Source: Gordonia namibiensis NBRC 108229 (GTDB taxonomy: Bacteria; Actinomycetota; Actinomycetes; Mycobacteriales; Mycobacteriaceae). Taken from it: a DNA stretch of 55,759 nt. The stretch lies in the NCBI RefSeq assembly GCF_000298235.1, contig NZ_BAHE01000060.1, positions 1 to 55,759 of the forward strand, in the 5' to 3' direction. This document shows positions 16,467 through 24,933 of the stretch, one piece after another (the first letter of the stretch is position 1; each line of letters opens with the position of its first letter). The notes beneath the pieces are model-generated. The model saw nothing but the letters and a program-made list of their open reading frames with translations. It was not told the origin of the DNA and ran no database searches. A program made the translations under genes and the position numbers.

Positions 16467-16655
16467 ATGTACACATCCAAGATCACTCGTCGTCTGACCG
16501 TCGGGATCACCACTGTCGCCGCGGCAGGCGCACTCGCATTCGCCGGTGCGCCCATGGCCGCAGCGGCGCCGGTGGAGGCGCAACCCGTCATGGGTTCCGT
16601 GGCGCTCTGCTTCGGTGTCCCGTTGGGTTCACTGTCCTTCAACATCTGCATCTGA
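16467..16655 (+). CDS. Very small secreted peptide
   Basis: A 62-residue precursor. It has a classical signal peptide (MYTSKITRRLTV basic, then TTVAAAGALAFAGAPMA) with a likely cut after AAA-A, leaving about 29 residues that are hydrophobic and hold two cysteines (LCFGVPLGSLSF-NICI). ATG at 16467 has GAGGGGG seven bases before it. No known toxin, bacteriocin or pheromone motif is recognised. The two cysteines could form one disulfide. Confidence 0.65.
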   Translation: MYTSKITRRLTVGITTVAAAGALAFAGAPMAAAAPVEAQPVMGSVALCFGVPLGSLSFNICI

Positions 16656-16766
16656 CGGCACGACGATCGCGTCCCGGGGGTCGAGGCTCCCCGGGGCGTG
16701 GCAATTCCGTGCCGCTGACGTGCGGAAGTCCTGCTCTGGCAGTGATTCCGCACGTACGATTCACCG

Positions 16767-18347
16767 ATGACGTCGACGACGCCCGAGGTTGACACCGGTA
16801 CGGCACCGGCACGCGCGCGTGCCATCCTCGTCGCCCTGATCCTCGTTGCGGGCGTGGCCAACATCAATCTCGCGGTGGCCAACGTCGCGCTGCCGGACAT
16901 CGGCAAGGATCTCGACGCCAGTTCGACGCAACTCAACCTCATCGCGGTCGGGTACTCGCTGGGTCTCGCCGCGTCGGTCTTGTACTTCGGTGCGCTCGGA
17001 GATCGCCACGGCCGCAAGCGAATGCTCGTGGTCGGCATGGCGCTGTCGATTCCGGCGTCGCTGGTGGCCGGCTTCGCGCCGAACGTCGAGGTGCTGTTCG
17101 GTGCCCGACTGCTCGGCGGTATCGCGGCCGGTCTGGCCTTCCCGACGACGCTCGCGGTGATCACCGCGCTGTGGTCGGGGCCGAAGCGCACCCGGGCGAT
17201 CGCCGCCTGGTCGGCGTTCGGCGGCGCGATCTCCGCGCTCGGCCCGGTGATGTCGGGTGGTCTGCTCGAGGTGTTCGACTGGCATTCGGTGTTCCTGGTG
17301 ACCCTGCCGCTGGCGGTCCTCGCGCTGGCGGCGGCCTGGTGGCTGGTGCCCGACGACACCGGTGACGAGGCGGCCGTCGTCGACAACCTCGGCGGCATCG
17401 TCTCGATCGTGATGGTCGGGGCGCTGGTCCTCGCGATCAACTTCGCGCCCAACAGCGATCAGCGACTGCAGGTCTACATCCTCGCCGCGATCGCGATCGT
17501 CGCCGGCGCCGGCTTCGTGTGGCGGCAACTCCGCGTGCGTGTTCCGCTCTTCGATCTCCGCATCGCGTGCCGTCGGACCTTCTGGGTCGCGGCGCTCGGC
17601 GGACTCATCGTCTTCGGCACGCTCATGGGTGCGATGTTCATCGGCCAGCAGTACATGCAGAACGTGCTCGGTTACTCGACCCTTGCCGCGGGTGCGACGA
17701 TCCTGCCCGCCGCCGGAGCGATGGTCATCGTCGCGCCGCGGTCGGCCACATTGGTGCACAGCATGGGATCTCGGTTCACCCTGCTGTCTGGGTACGCCTT
17801 CATCGTGCTCGGGCTGGTGTTCGCGATGCTCACCTGGGACGAGCACGCGCACTTCTGGCACGTCGGGCTCGTGTACGTCCTCGTCGGCATCGGCGTGGGC
17901 CTGGCCGGCACCCCGGCGTCGCAGTCGCTCACCGGGTCGGTGCCCGTCCAGCGCGCGGGCATGGCGTCGAGCATGTCGGACCTGCAACGAGACCTCGGCG
18001 GAGCCATCCTGCAGTCGACGCTCGGCGCGATCCTGACGGCCGGCTACGCCCACCAGTTGCGGGAGACGATCGCGAACTCCCCGCAGGCGAATCAGGTCAC
18101 CGAACAGACCGAGGCAGCGCTGACCAAGTCCTTCTCCAGCGCAGAGATACTCGCCGAGCGTTATCCCCAGTACGCCGACCAGATCATCGGAGCCGCCCGG
18201 GACGCCTTCGTGCACGGGGACAACCGCGCCTACGGCGCCGCCGCGGCGATCGTGCTGGTAGGCGCCGCCATCGTCTTCTTCTTCTACCCGGATCACGACG
18301 GTGAGCGCGCGGCGATGGCGGAGTACGCGAAACAGCGCAGTCTCTGA
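16767..18347 (+). CDS. MFS drug/multidrug exporter, DHA2 (14-TMS) type
   Basis: A 526-residue membrane protein. It shows INLAVANVALPDIGKDL in helix 1, motif A (GALGDRHGRKRMLV) after helix 2, and motif C-like GGAISALGPVMSGGLLEVFDW in helix 5, as in EmrB/QacA transporters. Proton-driven export of lipophilic compounds is expected. No regulator gene is adjacent. A hydrophilic segment near residues 425-470 separates the last two helices. The start at 16767 gives MTSTTPEVDTG. Confidence 0.9.
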   Translation: MTSTTPEVDTGTAPARARAILVALILVAGVANINLAVANVALPDIGKDLDASSTQLNLIAVGYSLGLAASVLYFGALGDRHGRKRMLVVGMALSIPASLVAGFAPNVEVLFGARLLGGIAAGLAFPTTLAVITALWSGPKRTRAIAAWSAFGGAISALGPVMSGGLLEVFDWHSVFLVTLPLAVLALAAAWWLVPDDTGDEAAVVDNLGGIVSIVMVGALVLAINFAPNSDQRLQVYILAAIAIVAGAGFVWRQLRVRVPLFDLRIACRRTFWVAALGGLIVFGTLMGAMFIGQQYMQNVLGYSTLAAGATILPAAGAMVIVAPRSATLVHSMGSRFTLLSGYAFIVLGLVFAMLTWDEHAHFWHVGLVYVLVGIGVGLAGTPASQSLTGSVPVQRAGMASSMSDLQRDLGGAILQSTLGAILTAGYAHQLRETIANSPQANQVTEQTEAALTKSFSSAEILAERYPQYADQIIGAARDAFVHGDNRAYGAAAAIVLVGAAIVFFFYPDHDGERAAMAEYAKQRSL

Positions 18348-18410
18348 GGCGCTCCCGGCGGGAGCGGGAAACGGTAGGGAAAGTGAGCACGCCCGTGTTC
18401 TCATTGAGTC

Positions 18411-19673
18411 ATGGAGCGGATACCGACTGATCTGGTGAATCCCGATCTGGCCGTGCAGCGATACGGGAAGGCCGGACGGGTCTGGCTCGACCAGATGTGG
18501 CTCGCCGATCCGCTCGCCGACGCGGTGGCGGCCGACTCACATCCGGGCGGCTCGACGACCTCCGTGCTCCGGCAGGCGCTCGCCGCCGGGATCTCCTCAC
18601 TCGACGAGTCCACCGAGTCGATGCGGGCCCTGTTCGCCTTTCTCGACGACGAACCGGACTGGGTCGACCACGATCGGATGGCCCGGGCCGCGGATGCGCT
18701 CATCGTGAACACCGCACCGCTCGGCATCGTACTGGGCGCGGCCTCACTGGTGCGCGGTGCGGGAAACACGATCGCCGCCAAACCCCTTGCGATCACCGGA
18801 CGCTATGTGTCGCAGCCGGCGATGCGGTCGGTGGAGGTCGGGGAGTGGCTGAGTCAGGTGATCACCCCGGGCGGGATGCGGCGCGACGGAGACGGTTTCG
18901 CCTACACCGTGCGGGTCCGCATGATCCATGCGCACGTACGGCGCATGCTGTGGGAGCGCGGAGATTGGGACGAAAATGCTTGGGGTGTGCCGATTCCGCA
19001 GCCGTACATGGCCTTCACGGTCGCCGAGTTCGGACACATCGCGATCGACGCGATGCACACCCTCGGAGTCCGGTTCACCGACCGCGAACTCGACGACATC
19101 TACCACCTCTGGCGTTACGTCGGCCATGTCGTGGGCATGAGTCCCGAACTCAATCCGCGGTGCGAGGCCGACCACGTCCGTATCGAGGAGCTGTACCGCC
19201 TGACGTCACCGGGGCCGGGGCACGATGATCACGACTTCGTGGTCGCGCTCACCGAGGACTACCTCGCCCCCGAGCTCGCCAACGTACTGCCCGGTCCGCG
19301 TATCCTGCGAGATCGATTGGCCACCAACCTCATGTACGGATTGCAGCGGGTATTCGTCGGCGACCATGACGCCGACGCCCTGGGCATCCCGGACGGGAGG
19401 GTCAAACACGTCCTCGGCCGGATCGGCCCGGTTCTCGCGCTCGCCGGATCGGCGCAGCGTGTCGGCGGCGCACGGCGCGCTCGTCGTCGGGTCGAGAAGG
19501 CCTACCGCGTGCGCGATGCCGAGATGGCCCGGATGCGCGACGACTACCGGGTCACCCACGGATTGGTCGACGCGGCCGCCGCCTCCGCATCGTCGGGCCG
19601 GCCCCCGGTCGACGGGCCGCCCGCTCAACCGCCGAATGCGCCTGCAGCGGTGACGTCCTCGGTCAGGCAGTAA
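18411..19673 (+). CDS. Oxygenase MpaB / Lcp-type family protein (DUF2236)
   Basis: A 420-residue all-helical protein with the DUF2236 pattern: RALFAFLDDEPDWVDHDRM, YVSQPAMRSVEVGEWLSQV, VRVRMIHAHVRRMLW (candidate heme-ligand His) and WRYVGHVVGMSPEL. Relatives include latex clearing protein (rubber oxygenase) of rubber-degrading Gordonia and fungal MpaB. This member lacks a recognisable Tat signal, so an intracellular oxygenase is more likely than a rubber-cleaving one. The 3' end overlaps the lipoprotein gene on the other strand by 49 bases. Confidence 0.82.
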   Translation: MERIPTDLVNPDLAVQRYGKAGRVWLDQMWLADPLADAVAADSHPGGSTTSVLRQALAAGISSLDESTESMRALFAFLDDEPDWVDHDRMARAADALIVNTAPLGIVLGAASLVRGAGNTIAAKPLAITGRYVSQPAMRSVEVGEWLSQVITPGGMRRDGDGFAYTVRVRMIHAHVRRMLWERGDWDENAWGVPIPQPYMAFTVAEFGHIAIDAMHTLGVRFTDRELDDIYHLWRYVGHVVGMSPELNPRCEADHVRIEELYRLTSPGPGHDDHDFVVALTEDYLAPELANVLPGPRILRDRLATNLMYGLQRVFVGDHDADALGIPDGRVKHVLGRIGPVLALAGSAQRVGGARRARRRVEKAYRVRDAEMARMRDDYRVTHGLVDAAAASASSGRPPVDGPPAQPPNAPAAVTSSVRQ

Positions 19674-20272
19674 CCGATCGAGGCGGGCTGCGCGAAGGTC
19701 CACTTCGTCTGATCATCCGGGCAGCTGATCGACCCGTCACCGCGGCTGACCGTCTTGGCGATGACCGTGTTCTCGACCGGGGAGGCGCCACATTCGACCT
19801 CGCGGTAGTCCGCGAGCTTCCCGCCGTTGATCGGGATCTGATAGCAGGTGTCGGTCGCGAAATTCGGTGTCATGCAGAGCTTCTGGTCGCCACCGGCGAA
19901 GGTGAGGGTCGAGGTGTAGTCGGCGGTGCATTCCGAGTCGGACGCCACCTTGTCGGCGGCGAAGAAGGTGAGGCCCTCGGTGCCCTCGCAGTCCTCCTTG
20001 GTGGCCTTCACCTTGCCCTCGCCGGCCTCCTCGCCGATCTGCAGGCATTCGCCGACGTCGATGTCGGAGGCTTCCTCGACGGTCTGAGAGCCGATGCTGA
20101 AGCTGCAGGCCGCGAGGGCGCTGAAGCCCAGACAGGCGACGATGACGGTGGCACGTCGGCCGATCTGCCACAGCGGCCGGCGGGGGCCGGGAACGGGACC
20201 GATCTGCGCGTGGTGCATCTGCGCGATCTCGAGGCGATCGGTGTCGGGCTGGGTGTTCTGCTGGCGGGACAT
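19625..20272 (-). CDS. LppU-like membrane-anchored lipoprotein (SCO3897 superfamily)
   Basis: A 215-residue protein with a 40-residue cytoplasmic lead, a hydrophobic segment (RRATVIVACLGFSALAAC) and a lipobox Cys near residue 56. The outer part has six or more cysteines in the pattern of LppU-like proteins (DIDVGECLQIG, ATKEDCEGTEG, SECTADY, KLCMTPNF, TDTCYQIP, VECGASP, SISCPDD, IGYCLTEDV), suggesting disulfide-linked repeats. Function unknown. The unusually long lead before the hydrophobic core could also make it a signal-anchored rather than a lipidated protein. Confidence 0.72.
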   Translation of the reverse strand: MSRQQNTQPDTDRLEIAQMHHAQIGPVPGPRRPLWQIGRRATVIVACLGFSALAACSFSIGSQTVEEASDIDVGECLQIGEEAGEGKVKATKEDCEGTEGLTFFAADKVASDSECTADYTSTLTFAGGDQKLCMTPNFATDTCYQIPINGGKLADYREVECGASPVENTVIAKTVSRGDGSISCPDDQTKWTFAQPASIGYCLTEDVTAAGAFGG

Positions 20273-20393
20273 GCGGTTTCCTCTCCTGGGCGGTCGTCGT
20301 CCGGGGGTGCCGGGGCGGTCGACCGTGGGGGTTCGTGTGACAGGAGAAAGAATCGCCCGGTCCGCTTGTGGGGAACTTGGGGTCGACTTGTCC

Positions 20394-20436
20394 GGGTCTT
20401 GGACCGTCTTGGATCGTCTTGGACCATCTCGGACGG
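20394..20436. repeat. 10-bp tandem repeat (GGACCGTCTT type, about four units)
   Basis: Units GGACCGTCTT (20401), GGATCGTCTT (20411), GGACCATCTC (20421) and flanking partial units GGGTCTT (20394) and GGACGG (20431). It lies between the tetR stop and the lipoprotein promoter region (gap 20273-20466). The period of about one helical turn could mean repeated protein contacts on one DNA face; no other feature is seen in this gap. Confidence 0.6.
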
Positions 20437-20466
20437 AGCCTCTGGTCAGAGGTCCTGGTCAGGGTG

Positions 20467-21162
20467 TCAGCGCTGTCCGAGCGACGCGTCGAGTGCCTGG
20501 AGCTGTTCCGGCCGGACGTCGCGGAGCACGGCCATGGTGGCGGTGATGGCGAGGTCGCAGGCTGCGTCGATGCCGGCGCCGTCGACGATGAGGGCACGAT
20601 GCGCGACGTCGAGGCTCATGCCGAGCAGCAACGATGCGAGGGCGTCCGCGCCGGCGGCGATCCGGGTGCCGCGCTCGGCGTAGTTCTTCCGCAGCCGTGC
20701 GGAGATCCTCGGTTCGAGAGCGGCGTACAGGCGCCGGTTGCCGTGGCCCTCACGGTGTCCCATGAGGACCCGCAGACCCGCGGGATGATTTCGGGCGTAG
20801 TCGAACAGGCATCGCACCGAGTAGCGCGCTCGCGCCCCGTACGGCATCTCCTCGCTCTCGTCGTAGACGCGGAACATGAACGAGGTGAAGGTGTCGAGCT
20901 CGCGGCTGATCACGCGGGCGACGAGATCATCGCGGGACCCGAAGTGTGCGTAGAGCGTCACCCGGGTGGTGGCACCGCGCTCGGCGATCGCGGTCATCGT
21001 CGCGCGGTCGGCGCCCACCTCGGCGATCACCTCGCACGCCGCATCGAGAAGTTGCTCGTCGGTCGGGCGATTCCGGGTGCTGCGCGCCGGGCGTTCGTGC
21101 TCGGCGCGTCTCCCGGAGGACCGTTCGGTCCCCTCTGCAGATCGATCGTCGGCGGTGACCAC
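20467..21162 (-). CDS. TetR-family regulator at the end of the liv operon
   Basis: A 231-residue regulator. The N-terminal HTH region is LLDAACEVIAEVGADRATMTAIAERGATTRVTLYAHFGSRDDLV; the ligand domain (residues 110-225) is not assigned to a characterised subfamily. It starts with GTG at 21162, 44 bases after livF, on the same strand, so it is probably co-transcribed and controls the amino-acid-type ABC transporter. An N-terminal 30-residue charged lead precedes the HTH. Confidence 0.85.
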   Translation of the reverse strand: MVTADDRSAEGTERSSGRRAEHERPARSTRNRPTDEQLLDAACEVIAEVGADRATMTAIAERGATTRVTLYAHFGSRDDLVARVISRELDTFTSFMFRVYDESEEMPYGARARYSVRCLFDYARNHPAGLRVLMGHREGHGNRRLYAALEPRISARLRKNYAERGTRIAAGADALASLLLGMSLDVAHRALIVDGAGIDAACDLAITATMAVLRDVRPEQLQALDASLGQR

Positions 21163-21206
21163 GGCGTCCCCGGATTCGTCGGTGGTGGCGTTCGTCGTGT
21201 CCTGCC

Positions 21207-21953
21207 TCAGGAGGCCTGTTCCTCTATGGTCCGACCGAAGTAAGCGGCCTCCACTTTGTCCCGTCGGCTGCGAAGTTCGGCGGCACTCGCCGACAGGGCC
21301 ACCCGGCCGTGATGGAGGACGATCGCCGAGTCCGCGATCCCGAGGGCGAGGTCGATGTGCTGTTCGACGAGGACCACCGCCATCTGGTGTTCGTCCGCGA
21401 ACGAGCGTAGCCGCGGTAGCAGATCCTGCACGGCGACCGGAGACAGACCGAGACTCATCTCGTCGATGAGCAGAACCCGCGGACGCGCGAGCAGCGCTTT
21501 GGCCAGGGCGAGCATCTGCTGCTCACCGCCGGAGAGATTGCCGCAATGACGAGAGCGCATGGTCTTGAGCTTCGGGAAGTACCCGAAGACCGTGTCGAGG
21601 TCGGTTCCGTTCTTGCGCTTGGCCAGTCGCAGGTTGTCCGAGACCGACAGCTTGTGGAAGAGGCCGCGGGTGTCGGGGACCAGGGTCACGCCGCGGCGGG
21701 CGTTGCGTTCGATGTGATGGTCGATCGGCTCCCCGAGCGCGGTCACGGAGCCCGACATCAGCGGAAGGGCGCCGACGGTGGCGAGCAGGGTGGTCGTCTT
21801 GCCTGCGCCGTTCGGTCCGAGCAGGGCCAGGATCTCCCCGGCGCGGACCGAGGCACTCAGGCCGCGCACGGCCGGCACCCCGCCGTAACCGACGGTGATG
21901 TCGTCGAGTTCGAGGACGGGGGTGGCCGAGGAGGCGTCGGACGGCGTGCTCAT
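21207..21953 (-). CDS. livF: Branched-chain amino-acid-type ABC transporter ATPase LivF
   Basis: A 248-residue ATPase. Walker A GPNGAGKTTT, signature NLSGGEQQMLALAKALLARP, Walker B VLLIDEMSLGLSP and H-loop VVLVEQH are complete. The length and the LSP motif after Walker B are typical of LivF. It overlaps livG by four bases. The substrate could be branched-chain amino acids, urea or an aromatic/short-chain acid; HAAT systems of this type are used for all of these. Confidence 0.9.
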   Translation of the reverse strand: MSTPSDASSATPVLELDDITVGYGGVPAVRGLSASVRAGEILALLGPNGAGKTTTLLATVGALPLMSGSVTALGEPIDHHIERNARRGVTLVPDTRGLFHKLSVSDNLRLAKRKNGTDLDTVFGYFPKLKTMRSRHCGNLSGGEQQMLALAKALLARPRVLLIDEMSLGLSPVAVQDLLPRLRSFADEHQMAVVLVEQHIDLALGIADSAIVLHHGRVALSASAAELRSRRDKVEAAYFGRTIEEQAS

Positions 21954-22819
21954 CGGTTCTCCTCGGACGAGGTCGGTTCGGTTTCGGTTGCCAGATCTGT
22001 TGATTCGATGAATGTCCCGGACGCGTCGAGTTCGGCGACCGCATCCGGGTCCACCTGCGGGCTGCCCAGGTACGCGGAGATCACCGCCGGATCGTCCTGG
22101 ATGGCCGCGGGTGTGCCACTGGCGATGACCTTCCCGAAGTCGAGCACATAGAGGCGGTCGCAGACGTCGAGGACCAGCGACATGTCATGGTCGATGAGGA
22201 GGATGCCGATGCCGGTGGCAGCGATGCGACGCAGTTCGGCACCGAAGTCGCGGCTCTCGTGGGTGTCGAGGCCGGCGGCGGGCTCGTCGAGGAGGACGAG
22301 TCGGGTCCCGCCGACCAGGGCCCGGGCCACGCCCACCAGTTTCTGTTGTCCCAGGGTGAGTTCGCCGGGAAGCTGATCGGCGGCGTCGCGCAGGCCGACG
22401 AGGTCGAGTGCGTGGTCGATGGTCTCGGCAGGCGGCCGTGAACCGTTGATCACGTCCGACAACATCGCGCGCAGGCCGACGGGTTGCACGGCGACGGCCA
22501 GGTTCTGGGAGACGGTGAGGTCGGTGAACAACTCGCCGGCCTGCCAGGTGCGCGCCATCCCCGCCCGCCGCCGACGGTGCGGTGAGGCCTTTTCGAGGCG
22601 TTCACCGGCCAGCGACACGGCGCCCGTGGCCTTGGTGAACCCGGTGACTGCGTCGACGAAGGTGGTCTTGCCCGCACCGTTGGGACCGATCAGGCCGACG
22701 ATCTCTCCGGCGCCGACCGTGATGTCGACGTCGGAGTTGGCGCTGACTCCGCCGTAGCGGACGGAGAGTCCATCGGTTCGGAGCAGGGTGGTCCGTTCCA
22801 GGACGGTCGACTCAGACAT
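21950..22819 (-). CDS. livG: Branched-chain amino-acid-type ABC transporter ATPase LivG
   Basis: A 289-residue ATPase. Walker A GPNGAGKTTFVDAVTGF, signature ELTLGQQKLVGVARALVGG (a Q variant of LSGGQ), Walker B LVLLDEPAAGLDTHES and the typical C-terminal segment DFGKVIASGTPAAIQ are present. The signature LTLGQQ is common in LivG. ATG at 22819 overlaps the permease gene by eight bases; a GTG six bases further upstream (22825) is an alternative. A 25-residue C-terminal tail is hydrophilic. Confidence 0.9.
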   Translation of the reverse strand: MSESTVLERTTLLRTDGLSVRYGGVSANSDVDITVGAGEIVGLIGPNGAGKTTFVDAVTGFTKATGAVSLAGERLEKASPHRRRRAGMARTWQAGELFTDLTVSQNLAVAVQPVGLRAMLSDVINGSRPPAETIDHALDLVGLRDAADQLPGELTLGQQKLVGVARALVGGTRLVLLDEPAAGLDTHESRDFGAELRRIAATGIGILLIDHDMSLVLDVCDRLYVLDFGKVIASGTPAAIQDDPAVISAYLGSPQVDPDAVAELDASGTFIESTDLATETEPTSSEENR

Positions 22820-24821
22820 GGGCACCTGCCTCTGCGCTCTGCGCCGCGCCGGGCGCCCCGGGTTGGGGCTCCGGTTCTCGGCGGTGCCGGAGGGTCCGGA
22901 TGCGGTCACCGAATTCCGACGCCGCGCCGGCCACGCCGACGGGGTTCATCACCGCCATCAGCAGGAGGCTGCCCGCAGCGATGAGTTCGTAGTACTCGCC
23001 GAAACTCAGTGTCTGGGTGAGGAACACATAACCGACGCCGAGGGGGCCGATGATGCCCGCGATGACGGCACCGGCGAACGAGGTGATGCCGCCGACGTAG
23101 GTCATCGCCAGCAGGGTCAGGCCGATCATGACGGTGAACGAGCCGGCCGAGAGCTGGCCGCGGCTGTAACCGATGAGGCAACCGCCGATGCCGGCGAGGA
23201 AGGCCGACAGGGCGAAACCGAGGAGTTTGGTTGCGGCGACGTTGATCCCGACCGATGCGGCGGCGCGCTCGTTGGACCGGACCGCGAGGAACGCGCGGCC
23301 GGTCGAGCCGCCCATGAACCGCAGGACCACGAGGGTGGCGATCGCGACGACGACGAGAACCATCAGCGCGAACCGCAGGGTGACGAGGTTGGTGCCGTCG
23401 CGCACACCGAGGTCGATGCCGAAGAGGGTCGGGTCGGCGATCATGTTGCCCTCGAAGGCGGTGATGGCCGGGTTGTTGAACACGAAGCTCTGGATCGCCA
23501 GTGCCGCGGCCAGGGTCACCACTGCGAGCTGCGCGCCACGGATACGGAGCGCCGGGACGCCGACCAGCACGCCGAGGCCCGTTGCGATGAGCGCGGCGAA
23601 CAGCATGCTGAACGGGAACGGCACGTTCCAGTTGGTGGTCAGCTTCGACAGCGCGAAACCGGCCGCCCCGGCAAATGCCATGGACGCCAACGATATCTGT
23701 CCGAGATAACCGGTCAACAGGACCAGCGAGAGCGCGATGAGCGTGAGGATCACCGAGGTGACCACGCCGAACCGCCAGGTGCCGAAGGTGAGCAGGATGG
23801 CGATGACGACGGCCGCGATGATCGCCACCGTCGGGACGACCCGGATACGGGGTATGCGCACCGCCGGCATGCGGACCTCGCCGAGCGAGCCACGCGACGG
23901 AATACGTCCGCCGAGAAGGAACAGCGCGACCACCACGATGACGAACGGTACGGCGTCGCCGAGGCCGGCCTGCGCCCATTCCGGCCACCAGGTCTTGGTG
24001 GCGAGCCACGAGATGACCGACTGGAAGGCGCCGAGTACAAGACCTGCCGCGCAGGCGATCCCGAAGGAGGTGAGCCGGCCGACGAGGGCGACCGCAAGCG
24101 CCGGGATGACGAAGAAGGTGTAGCTGGTGACGGTCAGACCGATGGTGAACGAGGCCAGCACGACGATGAGGCCGGTGGCCGCGCCGCTGATGACCCACAC
24201 GATGGCGGCGAGGCGGTCGGGGGAGTAACCGGACAGGCGGGCGGCCAGTTCGTCCTCGGAACCGGCGCGCGTCGCGACACCCAGTGTGGTGAGACGGAAG
24301 TAGGCCCACAGCAGCAGGGACACCGCGATGGCGACGCCGGCGAGGATCAGGTCGGAGACGTTGACGACGGCACCGGCGATCTCCACGGTGTTCTCGGGCA
24401 GGATCGACTGCGCGAAAAGGTTTTCCGTGTCGAAGCGCAGCTGGACGAGAGCCTGCAGGAACAGCATGAGTCCGACGGATGCGACAACCTGTGCCAGCAC
24501 GGGCGCGTGTCGTAGGGGGCGGAAGACGAGGACGTGGGCGAGCAGCGCCCAGACCACCGCACTGACCACGCCGAGGACCAGCGCGAGTTCCATCGACGTG
24601 GGGTCGTCCTCACTGCCGAGACTCAGTGTGCCGATGGGCAGGACGAGGCTGCCGTCGGTGCGCAGCGCGGCGACGAGGTAGACCGAGTAGAGGCCGATGG
24701 CGCCCTGGGCGAAGTTGATGATGCCGGTGGCGGCGTAGATGCCGACCAGGGACGAGGCGAGTACCGAGTAGATGGCACCCGCGGCTAGCCCGAGGAAGGC
24801 GAACTGGAGGAATTGGCCCAT
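22812..24821 (-). CDS. Fused LivH-LivM permease
   Basis: A 669-residue membrane protein that joins both permeases of a HAAT transporter. Residues 1-300 are LivH-like (GAIYSVLASSLVGIYAATGIINFAQG, the EAA-like GVATRAGSEDELAARLSG), residues 330-650 are LivM-like (LTGYLGQISLASMAFAGAAGFA, RSNERAAASVGIN). Fusion in one chain fixes the one-to-one ratio. ATG at 24821 was chosen over 24833, because MGQFLQFAFLGLA starts the first membrane span directly. It lies 112 bases after livK, behind a strong hairpin. Confidence 0.88.
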   Translation of the reverse strand: MGQFLQFAFLGLAAGAIYSVLASSLVGIYAATGIINFAQGAIGLYSVYLVAALRTDGSLVLPIGTLSLGSEDDPTSMELALVLGVVSAVVWALLAHVLVFRPLRHAPVLAQVVASVGLMLFLQALVQLRFDTENLFAQSILPENTVEIAGAVVNVSDLILAGVAIAVSLLLWAYFRLTTLGVATRAGSEDELAARLSGYSPDRLAAIVWVISGAATGLIVVLASFTIGLTVTSYTFFVIPALAVALVGRLTSFGIACAAGLVLGAFQSVISWLATKTWWPEWAQAGLGDAVPFVIVVVALFLLGGRIPSRGSLGEVRMPAVRIPRIRVVPTVAIIAAVVIAILLTFGTWRFGVVTSVILTLIALSLVLLTGYLGQISLASMAFAGAAGFALSKLTTNWNVPFPFSMLFAALIATGLGVLVGVPALRIRGAQLAVVTLAAALAIQSFVFNNPAITAFEGNMIADPTLFGIDLGVRDGTNLVTLRFALMVLVVVAIATLVVLRFMGGSTGRAFLAVRSNERAAASVGINVAATKLLGFALSAFLAGIGGCLIGYSRGQLSAGSFTVMIGLTLLAMTYVGGITSFAGAVIAGIIGPLGVGYVFLTQTLSFGEYYELIAAGSLLLMAVMNPVGVAGAASEFGDRIRTLRHRREPEPQPGAPGAAQSAEAGAHV

Positions 24822-24889
24822 GTGGCAACTCATTCGTTCGGCGCGTGCGCATTACACGCGGACGGATCGCGCGGACGGGTGGGTGGTGG

Positions 24890-24914
24890 GATGGGCCCCG
24901 GGGTGGGGCCCATC
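24890..24914 (-). terminator. Intercistronic hairpin between livK and livHM
   Basis: GATGGGCCCC (24890-24899) pairs perfectly with GGGGCCCATC (24905-24914) over a five-base loop. It lies just after the livK stop. Such hairpins often protect the binding-protein mRNA or stop part of the transcription, so that more binding protein than permease is made. There is no T-run on either side. Confidence 0.6.
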
Positions 24915-24933
24915 CCTACCGTGTCGTGCTCGC

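Noticed and set aside
18411..19673. True latex-clearing protein (rubber oxygenase)
   Set aside because: DUF2236 pattern is present but a Tat signal peptide, expected for the secreted enzyme, is missing.
22788..24515. Plus-strand frame of 575 codons opposite the LivHM fusion
   Set aside because: Product is almost only Asp/Glu/Arg/Gly/His, the usual antisense of a hydrophobic GC-rich membrane gene.
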